From Cladobotryum mycophilum (taxonomy: Eukaryota > Ascomycota > Sordariomycetes > Hypocreales > Hypocreaceae), in NCBI GenBank assembly GCA_036429605.1, contig CM071589.1:806001-870000 (forward strand): DNA of 64,000 nt, read 5' to 3'. Made by a program: the position numbers and the translations under genes. Positions 53,853 to 64,000 of the stretch are shown piece after piece (positions within the stretch are counted from its first letter, which is position 1; each line of letters opens with the position of its first letter). Under the pieces are notes generated by a model that worked only from the letters and a program-made list of their open reading frames with translations, searched no databases and was not told the origin of the DNA.

Positions 53853-56800
53853 TTAGGCCCCATCCCAGAACCTATCCCAGGCATCCCTGCAGACTTCATC
53901 CCGCAGCTTCTTCAAGAACTCGGTAAAGTCAACGGGCTCCTCACCCTCCATCCTCAGCTTCCCGTCCTTGACGCCCTGCCAGCCCTCCACCGGCAATTTG
54001 ATGTAATTGTGCTTCCTGTCGCAGAAGTGCATCACCTTGGCCGGCTCTGCCTCGTTTGGTTCATACCGCGCCTTGTAGCAGACTTGGCAGAGCAGCGCGT
54101 TGGAGCAATCTGTGCAGTAGTACACTGTGTCATCTCCCCAGTAGGACCAGTCGTCGCAAGGCTTGCACACTCCGCCCTCACACGGCCAACAGATGTCATT
54201 TATATTTCTGATGTCTCCGTCCTTTTCCGATGGACCATCATCGTCGGATTCGTCTTCGCCCTCATTCTCGCCTTTTCCCTCGCCTTCGCCTTCAGCTTCA
54301 TCCCCTTCTTCACTGCTGCCGTCGCTGCCGTCTTCATCCCCACTGTCGCTATCACTATCACTGTCTGAGTCAGAACTTTCGCTATCAGAACCTTCCGCCT
54401 CATCATCAGCATGCGGGCTCAGACGCGAAAAGAGTGCCGATATGACTATGCGCGCATATCGTATCAGATCCCCCTGTCTGGAACAGCCTTGCTCAACAAG
54501 GTCAAAGCATGACCAAGCTTTTCCAAGTTAAGACTGTCGTTCCATCCTACCGTGTCATGTAGACCGGCAAAGCAGTCCTCGAGAATGCTTTGGAGCCTGG
54601 CCTGGAACTCACTGGCCTGCCCCATTTTCAGGCACATGGTCGCGATGACGATGCGGCGATGCATGAGGTACACTGGTGAATAGATTGCGACGTCCAAGGG
54701 GAACGGCCTCTTCATCAGGCCCTTGAGAGCGTCAAGCGCTTCCGCTTTGACGGTCGGGTCTCGTGACGCGCGGAACTGCTCGTATAATATATTTGACATC
54801 GTATTCACCGCCCTCTCTAGAGTATCCTCTGGAGCATCGTTTGTTATGGCGTATGTCCATCCGATAAAGTTGCTGTCAAACACCTCATCCAATGTCTTTC
54901 GGGCTAGCTCAGCATCACCGAGGACATAAAAATAGGCCATAGACAGTTGAACCCGCAAAGGTGCGCCAGCATTGAGTCTGTCGAGAAATTGAATGGCACC
55001 TTTGTACATGTCGACGAGGAATTCACCCTCGCCCTCACGGATCGCGATGGAGCGGAGGTCAAGGGAACGATCGTCTGCTTCATCGTAATAATCCCATGCC
55101 AGCCAGGACAGCCTGTCAAGCGGGCTCCAAGACTTTAGTCTCTGGATAAATCCAGCATCGTCCGACTGCTTCTTGACGATTTCGAGCTCTTTGACGAGTG
55201 CATCTCCCGTGGTCATGCCTGCAGGGTCAACGGCCTTTGCCCTGGTGTATGAGTCGACAGCGGCGTTGTAGTCCTTCAGCTTGGCCTCAACCCCTGCTCG
55301 TGTCAGCATGGCTTGGCGTTTCAGAGGTCCAGGTACATCCGCATTGTCGATATCCTGCGTGCACTCTACTATAGCATGCAGGGCATCCTTCTTTTGGCGA
55401 AGTTTCAACAGTATTTTGGCTCGCAGATGCAGAATCTTAAACCTCTGCAAACAGTTGCTCTCGTGGCACAGATCGAGAGCCTTCTGGCAGGTGAGGTCGG
55501 CCGCCTTGGTATGCTTGTGGTGCAGAAGAACCTCTGCCACGGCGCGATAGGCAGCTTCATTTGCCGGAATATCATCGAAAAGATCCATAACTCCGAGCGC
55601 TGATTTTTCTAGTTCGAGATCCTCTTCTCCAGTTTGGACAGGAGCATCTTCTTTGACCTCGCCTTCTTTGGCTTCGTCCTCCTTAGCATCCTCTTCACCA
55701 TCGCCGCTACTCTCCTCGGAAAATTCGTCAGGGAAATTTATTCTGGCCTGCACAGCGAGTAGGTTTGCCAGCTTTGTCTATGGGTCGATACTTGTTAGTG
55801 AATAGGGTTTTGTACAACCTAAATAACGGATCACTACTTACGACGTGTAAGACACCATACAGAAGTTGATACATCTTCACTGCTTCATCTGCATCTGCAG
55901 CTGCATAGATGCGCTGCAGGTAGCCCTTCGCCAGGCCTAACCTGCACCTGCGAGGGTCAACTGCGACATCAGCCCACCATGCTGCGGTGTCATCGCTAAG
56001 GTGTGATCGGACTTCCGGCGTCTTCAAGAACTCGGACCAGACTCCCACTTTATCAGTCACAGCACTCGTGCCCACGTTCTTGCCGTAGACCATGCCAGTC
56101 TTGCTCAGCATTTCGCCAAAATCAGTATGTGACATTGCACTGGCGAATGCTTCCATGACTTGGACATTTTCCGCGGGCGAGTGCTTTGCTGGGTCAATCA
56201 AGATCCAGTGCGACAGCAGACGATACGCGGCATACAACTGTAAGGCTTGACTTGCTTTCTTATCGGGGCCTAATGGTTCGGGCTGCACGAGCTTCACGGA
56301 TTCAATGAAAATCTGGCGATGTGCCTCAGATGGGTGCCATCGCCAGGTGGAACCTTCGGCTGGGGGATCAAGAAAGAACGCCCTCATAGACCTCTCCTTG
56401 AACTTGACGGGTAGTTTCCCGTCATTGTACATGTCATCTTCATTATCAGAGGAGCCGTCAGCATGCTCCAGGTCACGGAGGGCTGTAATCGAGCCGACGT
56501 TGTTGGCCTTGCTCCGGGCCTCGGCATCGAAGCCGGGATCACCAAGCTGGAGGAACTTGGCGACGACTTCTGGAAGCTCCTCGAGCGTAAAGTTGTTGTC
56601 GCCCGAAAACAGCACGAGCAGGGTATTCACTTCATCCAGGGTAGTAAAGTTGTATGAAAAGGCTAACCAATGCAGCAGCTTGGCAGCAATCTGTTGGTTA
56701 CGCGCAGGCATTCGTCGCTGGCACTCGTCCAGCAGGGTCTCGTACAGAGCGTGCAAGCTCGTCGGCAATGGCCGTGCCAAGGCCTGCAGAGTGGCACCCT

Positions 56801-58829
56801 CGCGACCGAGCGCGTCGAGTCGAATCAGGAGATGTTCAGCGTAAAGAAGTGCTAGAGAAAAAAGTAAGTACATAGTGTGCCATGCCAATCAGCTTCTGTA
56901 GCGTCGCATTGTGTAATTTAGGCCTCCTGGCGCATGAAAGACACGGAAGATAAACTTACTGGGGGAGACCTCCTCCACCTTTTCCGCAATCCTCTGCTGC
57001 ACGTAGCGACTAAATTTCCGAAGGTGACCGAGATTGTTCATGCGGTTCCATGCAAGAGACTTGAAGTCTGGCATCTGTTTCTCCTTGGTGATTTGGATCG
57101 AGGAGACTTCCTGCTGTGCAGACAAGCTTGTTAGAAGCTCAGGTCGGGTAGTCACTACGATGGATATTCTTAATTTCTGGTCTGCAATGATCTTGAAGAG
57201 CTCAAGAAGCCCCGCCTGTTCAAAGGACTCGTCGAGGCCGTCTAGAACAAGGAACAGGCGGTTCGGCGACGTTTCCTGGAATGCCGGGCCCAAGATCTTG
57301 GTGATCAAGTCCTTCCACTCGTAGGCATTCCAAGTAACCTCATCTCGAGTCATCTCAGCATTGATCCTCTCGCATAGGGGTGCACTCTGCTCGGCTACTT
57401 GATTAATGATTGCAATTAATGCCCCCAAGACAGTGCGCAGGTCCTTGTACTGGCCCCGGAAATAGAAGTGCGCAATGCAGGTACGCTGCGACGCATCCTC
57501 TTTGACAATCTCATGCAGCCTGTCAGCGACTGTCGCAGCCAAATGGCTCTTGCCTGTTCCTGGCTCTCCTATGAGAGCGAGCAACGGCCTGACCGTGACA
57601 TCATCTTGCTTGATCCAGGTTTCCCACAGGGGTTCCGAAAATAACCAGCTGCACGTATCTGAGACAAGCGTTTCTTTCAAGATGCGATACTCGTGGCCTT
57701 CCCCCTCGATTGTGGGCAGCGAATTTCGGATCCGGTTTGCCGATGCAGGCTTGCTCGAGTCCTGCGTCGACAATTTACCCTTGTGCTGCTGCTCTCGCTT
57801 CACGTTTTGGTCGTTGAACGCTTTGAGCAGCTTGGCCATGTCATTGCGTATACTCTCCGTGTCTTGGTGGATCGAGTCCATGACCTCCTTTTGCGCCTCG
57901 AGCATCCGCATGTGTGACTCCTGATTCACCGCAAGCTCGCCATTCATCTTCTTGAGCTCCTCGCTGTTGCCGAGGATGGCGAACTCGGTAGCATTTTGCA
58001 GACGAGCGAGCTTCTTGTCCATTTTCTTGCGAGCTCCACCGAGGTCCGAGTCCTCACCCACCAACAAGTTGGAGATCCATTTTTCTGACAGAGACATGTA
58101 AGCAACGTTGGTCACCACACACACGACTGAGGAGGTCGCAACGGAGTAACTTACTGAAACGACCAAGCTCAATGTACTTGTGCGCAAAGCCGCATACCGT
58201 CAAGAAGGATGTAAACACATCCATGAGGCAGTTCTGGTAGGCCCGGTGGGTGGGTAAGCGAGTCTCCAGAATAACTACCCGCTCTAGAAAACTGTTCATG
58301 TCATCAAAAAACACAATGATGACATCGTAATCGGCCGATACTTGTTTGCAAGCCTACCCGGTCGAGATCGAGATGTTAGTTACGGCGCCACAAGATAAGA
58401 GGCCCTGGGGGAGGGTGGCCACGTTTGATCTCCCCTCCCCCTGGATGGGGGTGTCATCTAAGACATTTTCGAAATACTTGCCGTGAGGAGATAAGTGATG
58501 GCCGTCCCGATGGCGGCAGCGGGTGGGAATGCTGGCGCGGCTGCCGAGGTCAATTGCTGCATGCCCTTTTGCAAATAGTCAATGTTGGTGGCAAACAGAC
58601 TGCGCAGTTTGTCAACCTTTTTGTTATTGTGTCGAAACTTGTGGAATGCATTCATCTCGGCCGTGCCGAAGTCAACCATGGCCTGCACATTGTCAAACTT
58701 GCGCTCGAGATCAAAGCCAACAATGCCTTTGTAATTATGCAGCGCCTGTTTCCACAAGTCCGAGACGTCTCGTTCGTCGTCTTTTAGGTCTTCAGGCACG
58801 GCATGCCGCTTTTCTGGGTCAGCGGCCAT
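53853..58829 (-). CDS. STAND NTPase: Goodbye-like domain, NACHT, helical repeats, C-terminal zinc finger
   Basis: Five exons on the minus strand: 58829-58482, 58353-58155, 58084-56960, 56851-55842 and 55777-53853. One base is missing in a C run (54470-54474); with it the gene is 4608 nt, 1535 residues. Intron 1 fits best with a GC donor (ACG|GCAAGT). Residues 1-180 resemble the fungal Goodbye domain (LWKQALHNYKGIVG, VSADYDVIIVFFDDMNSFLERV). A coiled-coil-like stretch precedes the NTPase: Walker A GEPGTGKSH near 355, Walker B LFLVLDGLDE near 460, then TTRPELL. A long helical part (LLDECQRRMPARNQQIAAKLL, later TPR-like ADLTCQKALDLCHE) leads to a highly acidic Ser/Asp/Glu/Gly linker and a ZZ-like finger (CWPCEGG, CKPCDDW, YCTDCSNALLCQVC, H, H). 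The intron ending at 56852 is the least certain. Likely a non-self or stress receptor; cytoplasmic. Confidence 0.85.
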
Positions 58830-60173
58830 GTTGGCGACGGGTCAGCGCTCTCTCAAAGGAATGTATGTAGCAACCGTGTCTCAGTCTGTTAATAGCCACC
58901 TGTATTAATGTCTTGGGAATTTAGGTTAACCTGCATGGTGCTCCGTACAATATTACAGAGAGAGAAAGAAAAATGGAACGGCGGCTTCCCCCTCATCTAC
59001 TTATCTAGAGAAGATGACTGTCATCGTGCCTAATGCAATATCCATTCTTCAGGCAGAAGTCAGGCCATGATCTGTCGAAGGGCGCGTTCTTCAGAGGGGG
59101 AAGACAATTAGACGATTAGTGATGAAACGAAGTAAGCGATCAGCCTCAGCCTGACGCCTGCGAATCATTTTCGCGAACGCATCTTAGCCGGCCTTTAGCA
59201 TCCCCTGTCTTCGTCCAAAACTGACTTCAACGTTGCAACTAAGCGACGCCTCAGTAAGCTTGAAGCGCAAACTATCAGCATCTGACCTACTCTGAGCGAT
59301 GGGGGCCGTTGGGGGAACTCCCCCACGTAATGACTCCTCTCGGAAGCGAAAAAGAAGCAATACTTGGGAGTAACAAACTGAATATGGCTGACGGACCGAT
59401 CCGGGACTGATACGCGAGCAACACTATGTATCCCCAATAGCAATGATGAATGTAGAACAGGCAATAATTATGCGCCGCTTATCTGTTGGCCACTCCGTGC
59501 CAATGAGCCGCCTCCCCCACAGCGGCAAATGCAGGAGGGAGCCAATCCCGCACTCACACCACACCAGAACAGGGGTGCCAGGAACGGCATGTGCTGGTCC
59601 CTTTGACATAGCAGGCACTCCATGATTCGGATCCCGGCTGAGCTGTACTGCACTGTCAGCCACAAGACGGCCATATGAGGGAAAACTAAGTCCTTTGGAC
59701 GCAAACATGTCATTCCAGTCATCATCTTGTTGGTGAGAATTCTGCGTGCATTCCATGAAAATGGGGCCGGATAAGCGGGCAGCCCACTTGCTCCCGGGTT
59801 AGTAGCCTATCTGTTCGTTTTGAATGTTAATGTTTATTTTGCCGTTGCATGATCAACCCAACATCCGCCCCCCGCTTGCTTGATACGGGCATAGTCAGGT
59901 TCCATCTTGAGTTTACATGCGTACTCGAGACATCCACACTAGCGTTGCGATTATGATTGCTATGTCGTATATGAGAAGCCTGGTGTGCCATCATCGCCGA
60001 AACCCATTGGCGTTGTTTCACTCTCATATCAAAGTTCTGAATCAACCAAGACAGCAACCAATCTCCGGCAGTTTGGTTCGAACCCTCTCCCCAACAAGCC
60101 GTTTAAAGCCTTTGCCGTCGCCCGTTTTTTTGTTTACGAAGGGTCAAGCAAGTTTCTCTGGTCTTTTGTGGCC
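58830..60173. other. Intergenic, no gene supported
   Basis: 1.34 kb between divergent genes (STAND receptor on the minus strand, beta-lactamase-like on the plus strand). Overlapping short frames on both strands lack domain character. Confidence 0.45.
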
Positions 60174-62113
60174 ATGTCTTTCCTTAAACTTCTTGCCTTC
60201 AACCTTTTCGCGGCCATCGCGGCCGCTCAGGGCAGTCTGTCCCCAGCCGGATCAGATTGCCCGATTGCTGGACCTGCTTTTCCTTTCCCTTCTCATCTTT
60301 CTTCCAGTTCCGCCCTCAGCAATGCCAAGGATCGATTTGAGGCTCTCCTAGCCGACAAGAGCAAGGGCTTTCAGACGGCCGATACGGCCTTCGCGGTCGC
60401 CATGTTTTCTGCTAAGGAAAATACCACCCTTTACGAACATTTCTATACTTCACCCAACGCAGAGTTTGGTGTCGAAAAGGTCGACGTTAACACTGTATTT
60501 CGAATTGCCAGCCTCACCAAGGTTTTTACGACATGGACCTTTTTGGTCCAAGGGGAGAGGCTCGCCTTCAGGATCCCATCACCAAATATGTCCCGGAATT
60601 GGCTTCTCAGGCCTCAACAGTTAAGCCGCCAGCAGGCACCGTGTACGATGACATCAACGACGTTCGATGGGATGAAGTGACCCTCGGTGAATTACTGAGC
60701 CAGACTTCAGGCATCGGTTTTGATGGTTAGTGACATTCTCTCGTGGTTGAGGTTGTATGTGCATGATGTGGCTAACAAAAGTCAAATAGTTGCCTTGGGT
60801 GAATTGAGTGCACTGGTTCCGGAACATGTACTCTCAGCTACGGGTCTGCCTCCCCTGTCTGAAGATGATGTTCTCAAGTGTGGTGCAAATGCGACAATGC
60901 CGCAATGCACTCGTCGACGTAGGTTCAGTCTATTGGCTCGAAGATTGACCGTCATCTAACATGTTACATAGAGTTCTTTGATCTCCTCTTGAAGAAGCAC
61001 CCCGTTTTCCCTTCATCTCACTCACCAAATTACGGCAATATGGCCTTTAGCATTCTCCGCTATGCCCTTGAAGTCATGTCAGGATTAAGCATGGAGGAAA
61101 TGATGACCAACTCAATCTTCAAACCGCTGGGCCTGACGCATTCCAGCTACAGCAAAGCGCCCGTTACCGGCGGCGTCATTCCAGGAAACGATACTCGGGC
61201 ATCGGGCTGGGACTTCAACCTTGGCGAGGCCAATGCAGCTGGTTCTGTTTTCATGTCTACCGGAGATCTCGTCAAGGCCGGTCAAGCCATTCTCCAATCT
61301 GCCCTGCTCAAGCCCGATACGACCCGCCGTTGGTTGAAGCCAAAGATCCAGACTGGCTACCTAGGTGCATCAGTCGGCATGCCTTGGGAGATTAGCTCCC
61401 TCGTACTCCCCAACAAACATCTCGTTGAATATTACGCCAAGGATGGCGATCTCTTATATTACCATTCGTCATTAGTTCTATCTCCGGATCACGACGTCGG
61501 TTTTATTGTTCTCACGGCTGGCCCTCAAGGCATCCAACTCAGGACTGAAATCAAGAATGCCCTTGGCGAGATTTTCATGCCCGCCGTAGAGCAACAGGCT
61601 CAAGTTGAAGCCAGCACAACATTTGACGGCACCTACGTTGATGATGCTACCAACAGCTCCGTCACACTGGCCTCGGGCTTCCAGGGATCCGCTGGAATTA
61701 CAATCAAGTCCTTTGTCAGCTATGGCGTTGCAATTGTCGGCCCTGGCTCTCCAGCCGACAACCTCCTGGGGCTTACCAACACAACACGTCTCTTTCCCAC
61801 CACCTTGAAGACCGTCAGCCCTCGATCAAAGGGCAGCGGCACCTTTGTTTCTCGACTCTCCTTCCGTGGAGCTTTCGTCCCTCAGATGCAGCCCGGTGTC
61901 CTCCAAGACCCTTGCATGTTCACCTGGGTTCAGGTCGATACACCAACCTACGGCCAAAAGGCAATGACGGATTGGGTCTTTAACCTCTCTGAGAATGGAG
62001 CAGTGACCTCGGTAGATTTGCGCATGTTCAAACTCAATCTTCAGAAGGTTGCAAACTTCAATTCTAGATCCAACAAGCCCATGCGAGTTGGGCGACGCAG
62101 ATTGATTCGTTAA
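60174..62113 (+). CDS. Secreted beta-lactamase-fold hydrolase (class C/PBP-like), frame broken by one base
   Basis: Exons 60174-60725, 60790-60918 and 60972-62113. One base is missing in a G run at 60552-60555; with it the coding length is 1824 nt, 607 residues. A signal peptide (MSFLKLLAFNLFAAIAAAQG) is followed by the serine-hydrolase domain with SxxK as SLTK (Ser113, Lys116), the YxN motif as NYGNM (Tyr248, Asn250) and a conserved SYSKAPVTGGVIPG loop. The C-terminal 200 residues form a beta-rich extension (TFDGTYVDDATNSSVTLASG) common in fungal members. Such enzymes include esterases, lactonases and PKS-associated thioesterases; which one cannot be told. Introns are GT-AG; the second is 53 nt. 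Several Asn-X-Ser/Thr sites fit secretion. Confidence 0.85.
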
Positions 62114-62985
62114 GCACGACATTCCGCGGAGTCACATTGCTGGCTGAGTTGTGAACCAGCTCTGTCAAAAATCCAACCATGAGGTTGTTGTATTTTCATC
62201 ACAATTACCTTCAAAATCTAGATGAGCGCTCCGGCAGCGCTTCGTTCTTCATCCTTCCAACCATGCTTTCCCCCAGCCAGTCAGTCTTTCTTTAGGCGTC
62301 ACGCACCGCCATTTCCTTATGAAACATCTCTTACACGTCGCATGATATAATTATGTGCCCCGCAATCATTCCGGATTTTTCTTTATCTGTCAGCATCATC
62401 ACAATATTTTTATCCTTCATCATTCTTATCTTTATCAGTATTATTATCCTGAGTATTATTATTATACAAGTATCATCATCAGTCAAGTATTATTATCATC
62501 AACAGTATAGTTAGTCATTACCAGCTAGACAGCGAAATATATTTATTGTTTTGTTTATCACCTCATCTGAAAAGTTTGTGAATTTGCTATCATGGCATCA
62601 AAAAGAGAATATTATTGTATTCCAAACCTGGAAGAGAAGAACGCTTTGGTGATATTAAGTTGATTTTCCGACGTAATATGAGCATCGTAAGTAAGGCTTG
62701 TGTCCATCTCAGTATTCCTGTATTGAAGTTTTGGAGAGCGAAGGCTGCCCTTCAATTATCTCAATCTTACAGCCGCCTGAGTACTTGACGACGCCCCAAG
62801 TAAATCAAGACGACCTACTATGCAGTCTCGTGGTTCATTGTGCAGTTGTTGTAATTTGACTGATCGCTCAGAGGCAGTCCCACCAGCCTCCAGTTGTTTT
62901 CACTTGGCTAACAGCCCGCGTAATCTTCGTGCTATATTTAGGTCTTGACGTTCTCATCGAGCGAGTTATGATTAAAGCCCGACTA
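62114..62985. other. Intergenic with AT-rich low-complexity patch
   Basis: Convergent 3' flanks of the beta-lactamase-like and MFS genes. At about 62390-62515 the sequence is made of ATC, TTA and TATTAT words (imperfect trinucleotide-like runs). No gene seen. Confidence 0.5.
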
Positions 62986-64000
62986 CTACGCTGAAACATT
63001 CTTCTCAGCGTCGCCGCCAGCGGGATCGCTATCGTCTTTCTTGTTAGCAAGGCCAAACTCAGTCACCAGCGTAGTCCGCAGAGAAATCTCCTTCTCGACA
63101 AAGCAAAGAACTAGTCCGAGCAGCGCAAAGCCTATGGAGACGTACCAAGACAGCTTCAAGCTATCAGTGTAGACTTGGATAACTTGATGCTGAATGTGGG
63201 GGGATCGCTTGACAAGGGCTGCGGTGGCAAAAGAATAAGCGCTACCCCCAGAGAGTGCATGTCGTGCTTCGGCGTCGTCGACCATGAAAAGTTTCGAGTT
63301 GAACTGAGAGTTAAAGATTGCTGAAGGAATGGAGACACCCCAAATGGAACTATATGCGCGCATGAAAGCAAATGCACCGGTGGCAGTAGCGGTGTCCGAC
63401 TCTGGAGGATCAGCCTGGACGGCGGGAAGGTTGGTGGTCATCATGAAACCCAATCTGATGGCGGGAATGCATTGTACAACGACCCATTCAGCAGCTGAGG
63501 TATGACGGTTGAAACGTGTAAAAAGACCGAAGCCTAGGGTGATGAGAGCGAAAGAAGCAATGTGTAGGGGACGATAGCGACCGGTCTTGGTGATGATGAT
63601 GCCAGCAGTAATACCCGTGAGGGCCGAGAGTAGAGCTGTGGGCAACAAAGAAATACCGAAGATGATGGGCTTTTGGAGCAGAGCCGCTGGAAGTAGCATA
63701 AAGTTGATGAAAGCGAGGATCAGAGCGGCGGCAGGGATAAGGCGGGTGAAAATGCGAGATGGCAAAGCCGGATTCTTGACCCACGGCATGGACTCGTAAA
63801 CATGGAAAAGGACCAGGCCAAAGACGCCGAGGAATAGCGGTACCAGGACGTAGAACGAGGTCCAGGGGTACTTGGTACCAGCCCAGGACAGGGCTATGAG
63901 AACAGATACAACGCTGCCAATCAAGATTGCGTTGCCAAGGTAGTCAATTTTCTTCAACTTAGCTGTGGTGGCAGTACCATGGTCATAATTGACTCATAGG
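62986..64000 (-). CDS. MFS transporter (DHA2-type drug/toxin efflux), C-terminal part
   Basis: The gene continues past the right edge of the window; only the part from about 63994 down to the stop at 62986 is seen. A likely acceptor lies near 63995, so an intron probably precedes the visible exon. The start of the visible part, KLKKIDYLGNAILIGSVV, is the conserved linker and helix after TM6 of 14-helix MFS proteins. Helices follow at VLIALSWAG, VLVPLFLGVFGLVLF, AALILAFINFMLLPAALL, ALLSALTGITAGIII, IASFALITLGFGLF and WYVSIGFALLGLVLCFVE. LPAVQADPPESDTATATGAFAFMRAYSSIWG is the family's loop before TM12-13. Expected role: proton-driven efflux of toxic or secondary metabolites at the plasma membrane. 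Substrate unknown. Confidence 0.9.

Noticed and set aside
54163..54531. Serine/proline-rich plus-strand frame
   Set aside because: It is antisense to the acidic Ser/Asp/Glu linker of the STAND gene, whose codon bias keeps the opposite strand open.
59917..60351. 144-codon frame upstream of the beta-lactamase-like gene
   Set aside because: Out of frame with the SxxK-bearing protein and lacks any feature; overlaps the true signal peptide region.
1..64000. CRISPR arrays, rRNA genes, origin-like elements
   Set aside because: No regularly spaced direct repeats, no 5S or large rRNA signature and no replication-origin element was recognised; the sequence is eukaryotic.

Overview
The window reads as nuclear chromosome from a filamentous ascomycete, most likely a Sordariomycete of Hypocreales type. 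Evidence: short GT-AG introns of about 50-65 nt in most genes, Zn2Cys6 regulators, a fungal MARVEL protein, a fungal rhodopsin-domain membrane protein, a P450, STAND/NLR receptors with NACHT domains, an intron-containing tRNA-Phe, and C-to-T decay in a DNA transposon that resembles repeat-induced point mutation (RIP). Genus was not determined. Most gene models were rebuilt exon by exon and checked for phase; the total coding length is divisible by three except where stated.

Layout. 0.4-8.6 kb: a secreted protein, a BTB/POZ protein, a nitroreductase and long gene-poor stretches. 8.6-21.4 kb: housekeeping and secretory genes, namely a secreted subtilisin-like protease, a MARVEL protein, an NAD(P)-dependent epimerase divergent from a Zn2Cys6 regulator, and a peroxiredoxin-like protein divergent from a second Zn2Cys6 regulator. 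The second intergenic region carries three tandem 10-bp repeats. 21.4-36.1 kb: an accessory island that looks related to fungal innate immunity. It holds an AcuF-type C2H2 zinc-finger gene split by a 3171-bp hAT transposon (23-bp perfect terminal inverted repeats, perfect 8-bp target duplication), a divergent gene encoding an N-terminal fungal domain fused to an intracellular subtilisin protease, and a NACHT-WD40 NLR. 36.3-47.5 kb: enoyl-CoA hydratase, F-box protein, GAMT-like methyltransferase, membrane proteins, tRNA-Phe, alkaline ceramidase, a decayed chitin-binding protein and an unknown 486-residue protein. 47.8-53.3 kb: an O-methyltransferase pseudogene, a rhodopsin-domain protein and a P450, possibly the remains of a secondary-metabolism locus. 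53.9-58.8 kb: a second STAND receptor (Goodbye-like, NACHT, helical repeats, acidic linker, ZZ-like finger). 60.2-64 kb: a secreted beta-lactamase-fold protein and the C-terminal part of an MFS transporter that runs off the window.

Two cross-cutting patterns matter. First, five otherwise intact host genes, plus the transposase, are each broken by the apparent loss of one base in a homopolymer; restoring the single base makes each host gene in phase, which points to an assembly artefact unless reads show otherwise. Second, several accessory genes (hAT transposase, O-methyltransferase, chitin-binding protein) carry C-to-T type changes that create stops or remove cysteines, consistent with RIP-like mutation.
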